A DNA stretch of 64,000 nt, taken from positions 372,001 to 436,000 of the forward strand of contig NZ_CADIJQ010000004.1 in assembly GCF_902859595.1 (NCBI RefSeq), given 5' to 3'. Origin of the DNA: Achromobacter kerstersii (GTDB lineage: Bacteria; Pseudomonadota; Gammaproteobacteria; Burkholderiales; Burkholderiaceae_B). Below the pieces are notes generated by a model that saw nothing but the letters and a program-made list of their open reading frames with translations, made no database searches and had not been told where the DNA came from. Positions 44,804 through 53,678 of the stretch are shown here, one piece after another (position 1 is the stretch's first letter; each line of letters starts with the position of its first letter). Both the position numbers and the translations under genes were made by a program.

Positions 44804-46225
44804 TCACATCACCTTGACGATTTGTGGTGGACTCCAAGTTCCTTTCCCCGGAGGCAGGATGGAAGGCGAGTCTGTCCTAGGCCAGTAGAGGCGCATTACC
44901 AAGTACATGAGATCGTTCGGTGCTGGCAGCCAGTTGTTCTCCTTGTCCGCGCCGGGAGACGCTTTCTGAAGGTAGAGCGTCAGCGAACCATCCGCTTCTT
45001 TCGTCATGCTGGAGAGCATGGGCGAGTTAATGAGATAACGATCAATCGAGTTTTCAATTAGCAATTGCGTCTTGCCGTCGTACATGGTCACCGACCAGAA
45101 AGCATTGACTGGCGGCAGTTGTCCGTCGCGAAAGGTAATGGTGTAGTTGTGTTTACTACCGTCAAGCGGTTCGCCATTGGGCAAGGTCGTGGTCAGGGGG
45201 TACGTGGCTTCCTCGGCATCGTTGGCATATATGCCCGCCTGCGCCACAGCCGCTCGCTTCAGCCAGTCTCCGTGGTAGAAGGCCCTGTCGCCGCCAGCCC
45301 CCACGATGTTCCAGCCGTTGACTTTCGTGCCCAGATCCTTGATAGCATTTTCGACCTTGGCGTGCCCATCCTGTATGCCCTGAGCGACGGCGCTCTTTTG
45401 TTCAGCGGACAGCTCCTCGAAGCTGAACTTCTTGTCCGCGCCAATGCCCAGAAGAGCAAGCTTCGCACGGATCGCCACTTCGTCCGGTGCGGCCGGGCTG
45501 AATTGCAAGGCGAAACCCAGGTACGTGAAAAAGTCTGTCTTTGCCAGATCGTTGTTGATCCTTGGAAAGGCGATCGCAGGCGCGGCAGGAGGTGCCGGCT
45601 GCTTAAGATATGCAGAAAGCGGCTGTGCTTTGTAGCCCGATTGAATAGCTTCGACGTTGGGCATGTCGGCCGGGTTGAACAGTTGGGTCCGGAAGACCGC
45701 GAAAGGGAGCTGCGTTGCGGAACGAAAGACCTTCCTTACACTTGGTGGAATGTCGCCGTTCCAGTTGGGGCCAGCGATCATGTAGTCGCCAGCCTCATCC
45801 CCAGTGGAACGGCTTCCGATGTAGCCGAAATTGTAGGTGTTGCCGTCAATAAGTTGCACCGAGTAGTACCGAGGCATTTTCACCGCAGGCACTGATAACA
45901 CAATCGGCTCGCTGCGCAAGTCCATGAACATCATGGAATAGGGCGTGTCGCTGTTCGGCGAGATGATGGCGGTGTCCTTGTAATTGGCGACATGGTGCAG
46001 GCTGCGAATCTGGTTAAACGGTGCCTTGTACTGGCTTGAGTTCCTGTCGACGGCGTACTCGTACATGATCGCGTAGTTCATCACAATAGGCAGACCGTAG
46101 ATGTACCCTTCTTCCGCTATTGCCCGCGTTTCGGAGGGGCTGATTTCCGCGCAGGCATAGGAGGATGTGAAGGACGCAATCACCAGCATCGCGTGACAAA
46201 GTGCTTTCGGTAGTTTGATGTCCAT
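44804..46225 (-). CDS. DUF1254/DUF1214 domain secreted protein
   Basis: The 473-residue protein has a signal peptide ending near SYACAE. The N-terminal DUF1254 runs from about 25 to 170 (YIYGLPIVMNYAIMYEYAV, then SPNSDTPYSMMFMDL and YYSVQLIDGNTYNFGYIG). The C-terminal DUF1214 spans about 350-465 (YTITFRDGQLPPVNAFWSVT, LIENSIDRYLI, NNWLPAP). These periplasmic proteins are widespread and of unknown function. Upstream on the same strand is an outer-membrane protein gene, 302 bp away. Confidence 0.9.
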   Translation of the reverse strand: MDIKLPKALCHAMLVIASFTSSYACAEISPSETRAIAEEGYIYGLPIVMNYAIMYEYAVDRNSSQYKAPFNQIRSLHHVANYKDTAIISPNSDTPYSMMFMDLRSEPIVLSVPAVKMPRYYSVQLIDGNTYNFGYIGSRSTGDEAGDYMIAGPNWNGDIPPSVRKVFRSATQLPFAVFRTQLFNPADMPNVEAIQSGYKAQPLSAYLKQPAPPAAPAIAFPRINNDLAKTDFFTYLGFALQFSPAAPDEVAIRAKLALLGIGADKKFSFEELSAEQKSAVAQGIQDGHAKVENAIKDLGTKVNGWNIVGAGGDRAFYHGDWLKRAAVAQAGIYANDAEEATYPLTTTLPNGEPLDGSKHNYTITFRDGQLPPVNAFWSVTMYDGKTQLLIENSIDRYLINSPMLSSMTKEADGSLTLYLQKASPGADKENNWLPAPNDLMYLVMRLYWPRTDSPSILPPGKGTWSPPQIVKVM

Positions 46226-46527
46226 GAAGCTCTATTCCCTTTATTAAGTTTAATTGGGTGGATCGGCTCACCACTGACTAACGACAGGATGAGTCGAGGC
46301 CAATCACGACTTCATAACTGATAGTGCACCCGGCTTCATGTGAACCTCCCCGCGAGGTGATGCCACGGAACAGCCACCGGGCCCAGAATTCCCCTCTAAG
46401 TTGGAGGCGCACGCCCGCTATGCGTAGGGGAACGACCTATTTGCACGGCTCGTCGGAATCCCTATAAGTGCTTCGTGACTTCATGCGGCTAATCACATGG
46501 CACGGACCGAGTCTGAAAAGCATCTTT
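46226..46527. other. Gene-free stretch between the outer-membrane protein and DUF1254 genes
   Basis: These 302 bp hold no supported gene. They probably carry the DUF1254 promoter. I could not identify a convincing promoter or terminator. Confidence 0.4.
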
Positions 46528-47304
46528 TTAAAAGCGGATGGTCAAGCCAGCCATTGGGCCGAGAAGCACAGCATCGAACTTAAAGCCGCCGGCACTGTAA
46601 TCCACGCCCAACGCACGGTAGCCGACAGTCGCTGAGAAGCTCTTGCTGATGTTGTATCCAATGCCGATTCCAACATCCCAATCCGCATTCGCGCCGCCCG
46701 CGCCTACTAGCCCCCATCCTGTCGCATATAGCTTTGGAGTGAAAACGTAGCCTCCCCGCACTCCTACCACAGCATCGACCCATGTCGCGCCATCGCTGCG
46801 TTTCCTGCCGTTCAGGCGTGCCCCCTTGAGCGTGATGTCGGTGTCTACCGACCAAACACGCAGACCCGCCACAACATCAAGGCTGTGGGGCGACTGATCA
46901 AAGACCGAATACCCCGCGCCCAGCAGCCCCGTGAACGTCTTGCTGTGGACGTCCGCACTAGTCGCTACAACCTCCCGCGGCGTGTCGCCCTGTGCCCCGA
47001 CCTTTGCATAAATAAGATCGCCGAAAAGGCTGTACCGGCCTTTACGTGCTTCGCCGGTAAGCATGGCCGCGAAATCTAGGTTATCGAAGATCTGATCAAA
47101 GCTCGTGTCTACATCGATGTCCGGCAAACCTCGGTGAGACACTTTTCCAGACAGCGCCGGTGCCCACACATAGGGCGTGACTGAAAACTCCCATTCGCTT
47201 GTATGCCGGAGGTCTAACGCAGGCGTAGCATCCCGTTCGGCGCCAAAACCAGAGTCGGCGTAGAGGAGCCCGCCAATCAGACATCCTATGATGAGCTTTA
47301 TCAT
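46528..47304 (-). CDS. Small outer-membrane beta-barrel protein
   Basis: ATG 47304 (MIKLIIGCLIGGLLYADSGFGAE) begins a signal peptide, giving 258 residues; the longer ATG 47343 would put 13 polar residues in front. Alternating strands follow (WEFSVTPYVWAPALSG, YSLFGDLIYAKVG, ATWVDAVVGVRGGYVF, GIGIGYNISKSFSATVGYRA). It ends LLGPMAGLTIRF with the C-terminal Phe. It resembles eight-stranded opacity/OmpW-like proteins. The ligand is unknown, and pairing with the DUF1254 gene is positional only. Confidence 0.82.
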   Translation of the reverse strand: MIKLIIGCLIGGLLYADSGFGAERDATPALDLRHTSEWEFSVTPYVWAPALSGKVSHRGLPDIDVDTSFDQIFDNLDFAAMLTGEARKGRYSLFGDLIYAKVGAQGDTPREVVATSADVHSKTFTGLLGAGYSVFDQSPHSLDVVAGLRVWSVDTDITLKGARLNGRKRSDGATWVDAVVGVRGGYVFTPKLYATGWGLVGAGGANADWDVGIGIGYNISKSFSATVGYRALGVDYSAGGFKFDAVLLGPMAGLTIRF

Positions 47305-47703
47305 CGTCCCGCCTCGGCCCGCAAGAGCCAGTGAATAATTCACGGCAGCACCCCGAGGGGCTCTATCGAAACGACATCACTCCGGGAATTGCATATTCAA
47401 GCACGCAATGCGTTTACGCGATGCTCCAACAGACCGATTTCGGCAGATATGACTTTCAGTGATTCCCTTTGCTTCATGGCGGCTCCCTCTTACCGGCTAA
47501 GGCACTTTATTCCTAGCAGGGCTTCGAAGGGAGTGAGGGGTTACCCCTTGTTGCTGCCGCGCGAACTGGCAAACGGAGAGGAAACCCCCTTGCAGTAGCC
47601 CGATGTGTTATTGGATGTGGGCTAAAGATGTATTGACCGAAAGGCTGGGTGGTGTCCCAATCGAGGCGCTGAACTTGCCAAGCCACTTCATCGGAGTCGC
47701 GCC
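47305..47703. other. Gene-free stretch upstream of the paralogous small genes
   Basis: This divergent intergenic region of 399 bp must hold promoters for the outer-membrane protein (minus) and the first small gene (plus). I see no gene or clear operator. Confidence 0.4.
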
Positions 47704-47943
47704 ATGCAAACGGTCTACACGAAGCGTCCTACAGTGTTGATTGCGGTAAGCCCAGATGGCACCACCTTTGTAATCGAGCGTCGATGCCGCTCGCTACCCT
47801 GCGATGATGGCGAGCAGGGGTTCTTCTATTGCTGCTTGCAGGATGGAAGCGCCGTGGCTTGGTTAGGTGAAAACCAATTCCAACTAGCCGACGGTACGAC
47901 TTTACTCGCGGTCGCATGCCGCCTACCAACTGCCGGCGTTTAG
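47704..47943 (+). CDS. Small conserved-looking protein of unknown function, paralogue 1
   Basis: The 79-residue protein has GGAG eight bases before its ATG. The core ERRCRSLPCDDGEQGFFYCC followed by WLGENQFQLADGT is shared with the next gene. It has no signal peptide or membrane helix. The conserved FFYCCL pair of cysteines suggests metal binding or disulphide, which is a guess. I do not recognise the family. Confidence 0.65.
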   Translation: MQTVYTKRPTVLIAVSPDGTTFVIERRCRSLPCDDGEQGFFYCCLQDGSAVAWLGENQFQLADGTTLLAVACRLPTAGV

Positions 47944-48113
47944 CGATCTCCAACAGGCCTGCGCGGCGACAGTCTGGCCATTCGGCCGCCCCGCGCAATA
48001 CAAAAAGGCCGCAATTGCCGTTTTTGGTCCAGCCGAACGGCGGATTTACAGAACGGGGCGCCGCACGCGAAACTCATAGGCACATCCTAGTAAAACAAAA
48101 CAGGAAATGCGAA

Positions 48114-48344
48114 ATGCCGGCAAACCCAGGTAAAAGCTCCATTGCAGTAGTGGCTATCGCGGACGATGGTCGGCGCTTCCGAATAGAGCGACGGGCACGC
48201 ACGCTCCCCGGTGACAAGGGCGAAAATGCTTTCTTCTATTGTTGCCTCCCAAATGGCCAGACGGTGGGCTGGTTGGGATACGGCCAATATCAACTGCCCG
48301 ACGGCACAGTAGTGCACACACCCACATCACGGCTTATCCCGTAG
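48114..48344 (+). CDS. Small conserved-looking protein of unknown function, paralogue 2
   Basis: ATG 48114 has AGGAA seven bases upstream and opens a 76-residue protein; the frame is open further upstream but without similarity. ERRARTLPGDKGENAFFYCC and WLGYGQYQLPDGT align with the gene at 47704 at roughly half of the positions. The two genes are separated by 170 bp, so this looks like an old tandem duplication. A tRNA fragment lies 60 bp downstream. Confidence 0.65.
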   Translation: MPANPGKSSIAVVAIADDGRRFRIERRARTLPGDKGENAFFYCCLPNGQTVGWLGYGQYQLPDGTVVHTPTSRLIP

Positions 48345-48403
48345 CTCATCCGGCGGTGCAAAACAAAAAAGCCCGCTGCTTTCGCTGGCGTGCCTTCACT
48401 CGT

Positions 48404-48452
48404 TTGGAGCGGGCTGCGGGAATCGAACCCACATAAGCGGCTTGGAAGGCCG
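48404..48452 (-). pseudogene. 3' half of tRNA-Gly(TCC), probable integration-site remnant
   Basis: On the minus strand a complete anticodon arm (GCGGC-CTTCCAA-GCCGC, anticodon TCC), a 4-base variable loop, a T-arm (GTGGG-TTCGATT-CCCGC), the acceptor 3' strand AGCCCGC, T and encoded CCA are all present. The matching 5' acceptor strand and D-arm are absent upstream. A 49-bp tRNA 3' end is the classic duplicate left by island integration into a tRNA gene. The intact tRNA would lie outside this window. Confidence 0.82.
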
Positions 48453-48500
48453 CAGCCTGGCTGTGCGGCGCCTGTCGAGACGTCGCAGTTTTGCGTCACG

Positions 48501-48959
48501 TCATTCCATCGTGGATAGCTGGTGGAGCACTGCGTCTGAGTTACGCTGCAGCTGTTGTTGGTGCACCAACGCGTCGGTTTCGCGGCTCAGCGCCTGGTCT
48601 ACTTCCTCGAGCGTGATGGGTTCCAGAGAAGCTGTGCGATCCGACTGTTTCACAATCACCTGGACAGGAACCCCCTGTCGAACGAAGTAAGTGAACGATT
48701 TCCGGTGGTACTTGATCCACCCCGCCTTGCGAAGATTTGCCATGAACGTCTGAGTGCTACCGTCGACGTGGCAAGCTTGGCGAGCTTCGCGGCTGTAGTC
48801 GTTACTACGATCCGGCCGACGCGCGCAGCGTGCGTCTTCGGTGTCGCGGTTGAACGTCAACAGCACGCTGCGATAGCTGAGTTGCTCGGGCGTCAAGCCG
48901 CGGACATCCCCATTACGGGGGCTTCCGGGTAGCGGTGCAGGATGCGCCCGCGCAATCAA
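48501..48959 (-). CDS. Hypothetical protein
   Basis: A 152-residue open frame next to the tRNA fragment. The C-terminal half looks protein-like (FMANLRKAGWIKYHRKSFTY, then VQVIVKQSDRTASLEPITLE and a coiled Gln-rich end). The N-terminal third is Arg/Pro-rich and the true start is unclear. A shorter protein from the internal ATG before ANLRKAGW is possible. No family was recognised. Confidence 0.4.
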   Translation of the reverse strand: MIARAHPAPLPGSPRNGDVRGLTPEQLSYRSVLLTFNRDTEDARCARRPDRSNDYSREARQACHVDGSTQTFMANLRKAGWIKYHRKSFTYFVRQGVPVQVIVKQSDRTASLEPITLEEVDQALSRETDALVHQQQLQRNSDAVLHQLSTME

Positions 48960-49427
48960 GGGGACGCGGTAGTGCCATAAAGGCTACGCAGCACCGCCTG
49001 GTGCCATCTGCGCACGGTGCATCATCTCAGTCAAGGCTTAAGACGTTTCGATTTCTTCTCTCGACCAGACCTAGTGCCGGAGAATTTTTGCGGCGCGGCC
49101 GCGCCCGTCGCAGCCATCGATCTCTTGTTCTGAGCAAACTTTGAAACCGACATCCCTAGCTAGCAAGATCGCTGAGCGGCCGCTCCGGGTCGGGAGCGGC
49201 CGCAGTTTAATCAAGGCTCCCCGTCAACGTTGGCGTCTGATGCCACAAGCTACCCAGGATCTCAGCCCTTTAAACTTGAGGCATTGGTCAACCTTCGCTT
49301 GATGCACAAAGTCAGGGGGATTACTGATAATCGTTAGTCCTACAATACGGATGAGCGATAGCTTGCGGGGATAAGCGGATAGCAATAAAAACGCGGATCA
49401 CTAGGTCACCCTCGAGGAGAACCGCGA
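48960..49427 (+). terminator. Gene-free stretch with a strong hairpin at 49176-49203
   Basis: No gene is supported. GCGGCCGCTCC (49176-49186) and GGAGCGGCCGC (49193-49203) form an 11-bp perfect stem with a 6-base loop. Only a short T-run (GTTTAAT) follows on the plus strand. It could be a terminator or a recombination site; the T-tract is weak. Confidence 0.45.
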
Positions 49428-49856
49428 ATGCGCGACATTGATCTTCCAGCACTGCAGATCGCCTGCCGCACCCTAGCGAGACAAGCCTTTTGGTCTGAAC
49501 AGGGCACACCAGAAATTCCCGTCGCTCAGCTTGCCGGCGAGTTCGTTCGACTCGCCAATGAACAAGTCGTCAGCGTGATCGAATCGGGCCGAGATCCCAA
49601 CATAGTGACCCGCGCGATTGCTTACCTAACACATGCCCACGTCGTTCCATCCAACGGTTTGGCGAAGTGGTGGTTCGCCGAGATGCTAACCTGCCTGCTT
49701 GAACTTGCAGTCCCTACAATAATTCACACCTTCGAGTCGGGCTCCTTCCTTCATGATGTTCAGAAGGGAATTGCAGAACTGACGCGGCCAACTGAGAAGC
49801 AAGAAGGCACGGATTGCCCCCCCCGCAGGCGTCGCGGCCGCATCCTCGCTGAGTAG
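49428..49856 (+). CDS. Hypothetical protein
   Basis: The 142-residue protein has GAGGAGA eight bases before its ATG, a good start. It is probably helical (LPALQIACRTLARQAFW, LAGEFVRLANEQVVSVIE) with a Trp-rich mid segment (GLAKWWFAEMLTCLLEL) and a basic tail (PPRRRRGRIL). No family was recognised. It precedes the broken recombinase. Confidence 0.6.
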   Translation: MRDIDLPALQIACRTLARQAFWSEQGTPEIPVAQLAGEFVRLANEQVVSVIESGRDPNIVTRAIAYLTHAHVVPSNGLAKWWFAEMLTCLLELAVPTIIHTFESGSFLHDVQKGIAELTRPTEKQEGTDCPPRRRRGRILAE

Positions 49857-50112
49857 CAAAACATCTCGGTGCTCCATGCTGTAGCTCCCGCAATCGGCAC
49901 GGCCCGTGCAGCTGAGCGCAGCAGAATCCAGCCATTCCGGAATTGGAAAAATCGCTGGTTTGTGACTGGGAACGACGACGGCCGCCTCGTGCTGGGCAGT
50001 GATCAATGCCCCATCGCTCAGAACGTCGCTCTGCGCAGCTGCAGTCGTGTTCCTAGTCGTTTCACGAGCAGAGCGCATTCTGTGGAATCCAACAACTCGA
50101 TGGGAGACCATC

Positions 50113-50735
50113 ATGGACACCACACCCGAAGCCACTCGACATGAGCCGTGGAATAAAGGAAAGATCGTCGGGCAGAAGGCCCCTTTCAAACCGAAGCATA
50201 TCTGGGCACTGCGTGTTCGCTTTCAGATAGAGGGCCGTCTACGTGAACTGGCGCTGCTAAACCTGGGCATCGACAGCAAATTTCGCGGCTGCGACCTCGT
50301 CGCGCTCAAGGTCCGAGACATATGCCATGGTGATCAGATGGCAATGCGCACTATAGTCATGCAGCGCAAGACTCAGCGCCCCGTACAGTTTGAAATCACG
50401 CAAGCTACCCGGTAAGCATTACAGACGTGGATAAAGCAGGCCCGACTGAAGCAGGAGGACTTTCTCTTTCCCAGCCGGCTTCACGCCTCACCGCATTTGG
50501 GAACCCGCCAATACGCCCGAATTCTCGGAAACTGGGTCGACCAATTGGGTTTGGACCGCGCCAACTACGGAACTCATTCGATGCGACGCACGAAGGCGAC
50601 CCTCATCTACCAGCGTACGAAGAACCTGGGGGCCGTGCAGTTGCTCCTCGGGCACTCCAAGCTGGAATCGACAGTGCGGTATCTCGCATCGAGGTTGATG
50701 ATGCCCTAGAGCTCTCCGAGCAGACGGAAATCTAA
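50113..50735 (+). pseudogene. Broken short tyrosine recombinase (copy of the intact gene at 61370)
   Basis: Aligning to the intact 208-residue protein at 61370-61996 shows the same order: PWNKGKIVGQKAPFKPKHIW, then QRKTQRPVQFEITQ, DFLFPSRLHASPHLGTRQ, HSMRRTKATLIYQRTKN and LLLGHSKLESTVRYL. A TAA at 50413-50415 replaces a Glu codon in frame. A one-base deletion near 50686 shifts the last 15 codons, which would otherwise read EVDDALELSEQTEI. So two lesions break an otherwise well preserved gene. Confidence 0.88.
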
Positions 50736-51084
50736 ACCACTCTCCACTCGTTCAGAAGACGGGTCGCTGGACGACATGTCGAACTTTTTGCTGTCCAGCG
50801 ATGATTCAAGCTCACGCTCCCGACGAGTAGCAGTCATTCAACCCTACCCTGCGGGCTCTGAGCCAAATGCGGTTGGCGAACGATTGGCCTCGGCTAAGCG
50901 ACCGTCCCGCGCTCCCCCTCGGACTTAGCCATCGCCCCTGGTGAACTGGTGCTGGCGCACCGTGACAAATGCGCTATTTGGTCACGATGATCATGCGGCG
51001 CATACTGATTGCTACAACGGCCTAGGCTATTGGCATGGTCAGCCGCAATCCTTAGGCCGGTAGAGCGCCATTGCAGGAGTGCTC
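50736..51084. other. Gene-free stretch between the broken recombinase and the histidine kinase
   Basis: No gene is supported in these 349 bp. The segment 50841-50905 resembles 43041-43100 (shared CCTACCCT, then GGCT-TGAGC and GCGGTTG-CGAACG). This points to a small dispersed intergenic repeat in the accessory region. Confidence 0.45.
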
Positions 51085-52206
51085 ATGAGCATAGCGAGCT
51101 TCATTCGCGAGCATCGCGAAGATCTGATTGATGACTGGATTGGATACGCCAGGCAGCTTCAGCCGGCAGCAGGGAATTTGTCAGAGGATCAACTTCGTGA
51201 CTCCGCCGCCGAAATCCTGATGTCGGTTGCTGCCAATATGGAGGGATTACAAAGCGAAGCGGAGCAGACGGCGAAATCCTTTGGCTCGAAGTCAGAGGGA
51301 GACGCAGGCTTCGATTTTGTTTCCGTTCTGCACGCTGACGACAGGCGCACCCAGGGATTTGGGCTGAACGATGTGGTTGCCGAGTTCCGCGCCCTGCGCG
51401 CGAATGTGCTGCGCAGATGGCAAGCTCTCGGTGCGACTGACCGAGAGTCATTTCAAGAAATAATTCGCTTCAACGAAGCGATCGACCAGGCGCTCAGCGA
51501 ATCGGTACAGCAGTACACCAGCAGGGTAGAGCGAGCTCGGGACTTGTTCGCCGGCGTGCTCGCGCACGATCTGCGGGCTCCTCTGGCAGTGTTGCAATAC
51601 GCGACGGAAATATTGGTACGCGACGATACGATTTCTCCAGCAGGAGTGCGTGCGTCCGCGATCGTGCAACGCTCAGTACTGCGAATGCGCGCGATGATTG
51701 ACGATTTGCTGATATTTACACGCGCGCGCCTGGGTCAGATCCAGGCGACAAACCACACCTTATTGTCGATGCATACGTTGTGCAGCTCCGCGATTGAAGA
51801 AGCGCGGGTGCTCTTCCCGGAAGCATCAATCACACTGAGCTGCAGCGGCAACCCGTTAGGGACGTGGGACGCCGGGCAGATGGGACAAGTGTTGTCGAAT
51901 TTGCTCTCCAATGCGGCTCGCTATGGAGATGGGACGATCAACCTTAGTGTTGAGGACCAAGGTGAGTGGCTCGGGCTGACAGTTTCCAACGGCGGAGAAC
52001 AGATTCTATCCAGCGCCCTCCCCACCCTCTTCGACCCGTTGACCCGCGCAACGCCTTACCCGGACCGCCGAATTTCGGCGGCTGGCCTCGGACTCGGCCT
52101 GTTCATTTGCAAGAGCATCATCGACGCTCATCACGGCACCATAGGCGTTGAATCGACTGCTGAGCAAACGACATTCACCATCCGTATTCCTCGGCATCCG
52201 CAATGA
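51085..52206 (+). CDS. Sensor histidine kinase with RsbRD-like N-terminal domain
   Basis: ATG 51085 is chosen for the AGGAG five bases upstream (a GTG six bases earlier is in frame), giving 373 residues. The N-terminal 140 residues (IASFIREHREDLIDDWIGYA, LNDVVAEFRALRANVLRRW) resemble the RsbRD/GAF-less sensing fold of cytoplasmic kinases. HisKA carries H161 in LAHDLRAPLAVLQY. The HATPase part has the N-box LSNLLSNAARYG and G-box AAGLGLGLFICKSI. It has no membrane helix. It is followed by a single-domain response regulator, 197 bp away. Confidence 0.9.
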   Translation: MSIASFIREHREDLIDDWIGYARQLQPAAGNLSEDQLRDSAAEILMSVAANMEGLQSEAEQTAKSFGSKSEGDAGFDFVSVLHADDRRTQGFGLNDVVAEFRALRANVLRRWQALGATDRESFQEIIRFNEAIDQALSESVQQYTSRVERARDLFAGVLAHDLRAPLAVLQYATEILVRDDTISPAGVRASAIVQRSVLRMRAMIDDLLIFTRARLGQIQATNHTLLSMHTLCSSAIEEARVLFPEASITLSCSGNPLGTWDAGQMGQVLSNLLSNAARYGDGTINLSVEDQGEWLGLTVSNGGEQILSSALPTLFDPLTRATPYPDRRISAAGLGLGLFICKSIIDAHHGTIGVESTAEQTTFTIRIPRHPQ

Positions 52207-52403
52207 GGAGCCGGGGCACCCAGCGTCGACCGGGCGGTAAGCTGTACGCCCCGCGTGCCGGGTCACCACGCCGGATCAACGTCCTTATGAGGCCGTAGGA
52301 ATAAGGCTTGCTGACCGTCGCAGTCGGGCCCACGTGGGCGACCTGTGCCTAAGCCGACTATGCAGGCCGTTTGCAGCCGCAATCCCATTGAGAAACAAAA
52401 CTG

Positions 52404-52802
52404 ATGCCCCGCATTCAAGCGCCAGCTGGAGCTCCGCCTGTACTCGTAGTGGACGATGACCCCGACGCCCGCTGGCTCTTGGCGACGCTACTGACGGAGG
52501 CAGGATACGTCGTCAGTGAGGCCAGCAATGCGGACGACGCATTGCGGCGCCTTGCGGACCGGCCCGACATACAAGCGATGCTGACGGATATCCAAATGCC
52601 CGGAACCATGGACGGTTTCGAATTGGCGATGCGCGTGAATAGGCAATCGCCAGAGATTGCGGTCTTACTTACATCGGGCCGCGAGCACCCAGATGCGAAC
52701 GCACTGCCCGCAGGCATGAAATTTCTACTGAAACCTTGGGCGCCTGCAGAGATGCTTGACCAGCTGGAATTGCTCCTGAACGGGAAACAAGGCGCAGCGT
52801 GA
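52404..52802 (+). CDS. Single-domain response regulator
   Basis: The 132-residue protein is a receiver domain only: acidic pocket VVDDDPDAR, phospho-acceptor D62 in MLTDIQMPG, Thr/Ser at LLTSG and Lys at FLLKPWAP. It has no output domain, so it would act by protein interaction, perhaps as a sink or relay for the kinase upstream. Confidence 0.92.
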   Translation: MPRIQAPAGAPPVLVVDDDPDARWLLATLLTEAGYVVSEASNADDALRRLADRPDIQAMLTDIQMPGTMDGFELAMRVNRQSPEIAVLLTSGREHPDANALPAGMKFLLKPWAPAEMLDQLELLLNGKQGAA

Positions 52803-53103
52803 ACCAGGGTCCCTGCGATCCGATTGTAAACATGCCTGCAAGCAGCCAGAAACCGCCATTCAGTCCGGAGTCTGCTCGTTAATCATTTGGCGCACATTTC
52901 CGCGCAGCCATCGCAGATAATGGGGTATTGTCCTCTTAGCTGGTGGCCTTCGTGATCAACGCGCTGACGTCATCCGCAGACTGAGAGCAGTAATTTGCAT
53001 TACTGCTGGGCAAACCGGACCAGGGGTTTCTCCCGGTGTCTGGCCCAATGCGCAGTGGCATTCTCCACTTGTAAAGGAATTTTTTCTGACCCAGGAGAAT
53101 CAC

Positions 53104-53331
53104 TTGGATGGAACGGTGGTCATCAACGGAGTTCGCGCGACATATAGGATGGTTCGCGCGGCGGACGGAATTGGAGTCATAGCGCACGTGCAGTATGCCG
53201 TTAACGGGCCGTGGGTAATTGTGGGTGGACCCGCTGTTGTTTTCCCTGATGACGCCTCCGCTCGCCATGCGATTCAAAGTCAGGTTGCTGCAGATTGGTC
53301 GAGAAGACGCGGCACTGGCCCCATAATATAA
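53104..53331 (+). CDS. Small hypothetical protein
   Basis: The 75-residue frame starts at a TTG with AGGAG eight bases upstream (53091-53095). The sequence VVINGVRATYRMVRAADGIG and HVQYAVNGPWVIVGG looks like a short beta-rich protein. No family was recognised. The flanking 52803-53103 and 53332-53678 stretches hold nothing else I can support. Confidence 0.45.
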   Translation: MDGTVVINGVRATYRMVRAADGIGVIAHVQYAVNGPWVIVGGPAVVFPDDASARHAIQSQVAADWSRRRGTGPII

Positions 53332-53678
53332 GCAGGCAAGGCGACCAAAAATGCCGAGGCGTGGCCCCCGTGGAATGTCCGGCCGAGCGTCAAGTTATCT
53401 GATACGTTGACGCCAACAACCCATACAATCAGGGGCCGCTTAGCGGCCAGGCGTAAGTCGAGCATGTCGGAGGATCGCAGAATGTGTTTCCAATGACATA
53501 GCAGATCCCCCCCATCCATGCAAGCAGATCGATTCGACCCGCTAAAGACATCTGCCACCCCGATTTACATGCAAATAGATCTGGACAGCGCCTAGGCCGC
53601 GTCTCCGATTAGGACCGAAGCGCAGCGTCCATGTTTACTTCCGCAATATATAGTCAGCTCTCTTGCGTGGAGGCTTGG

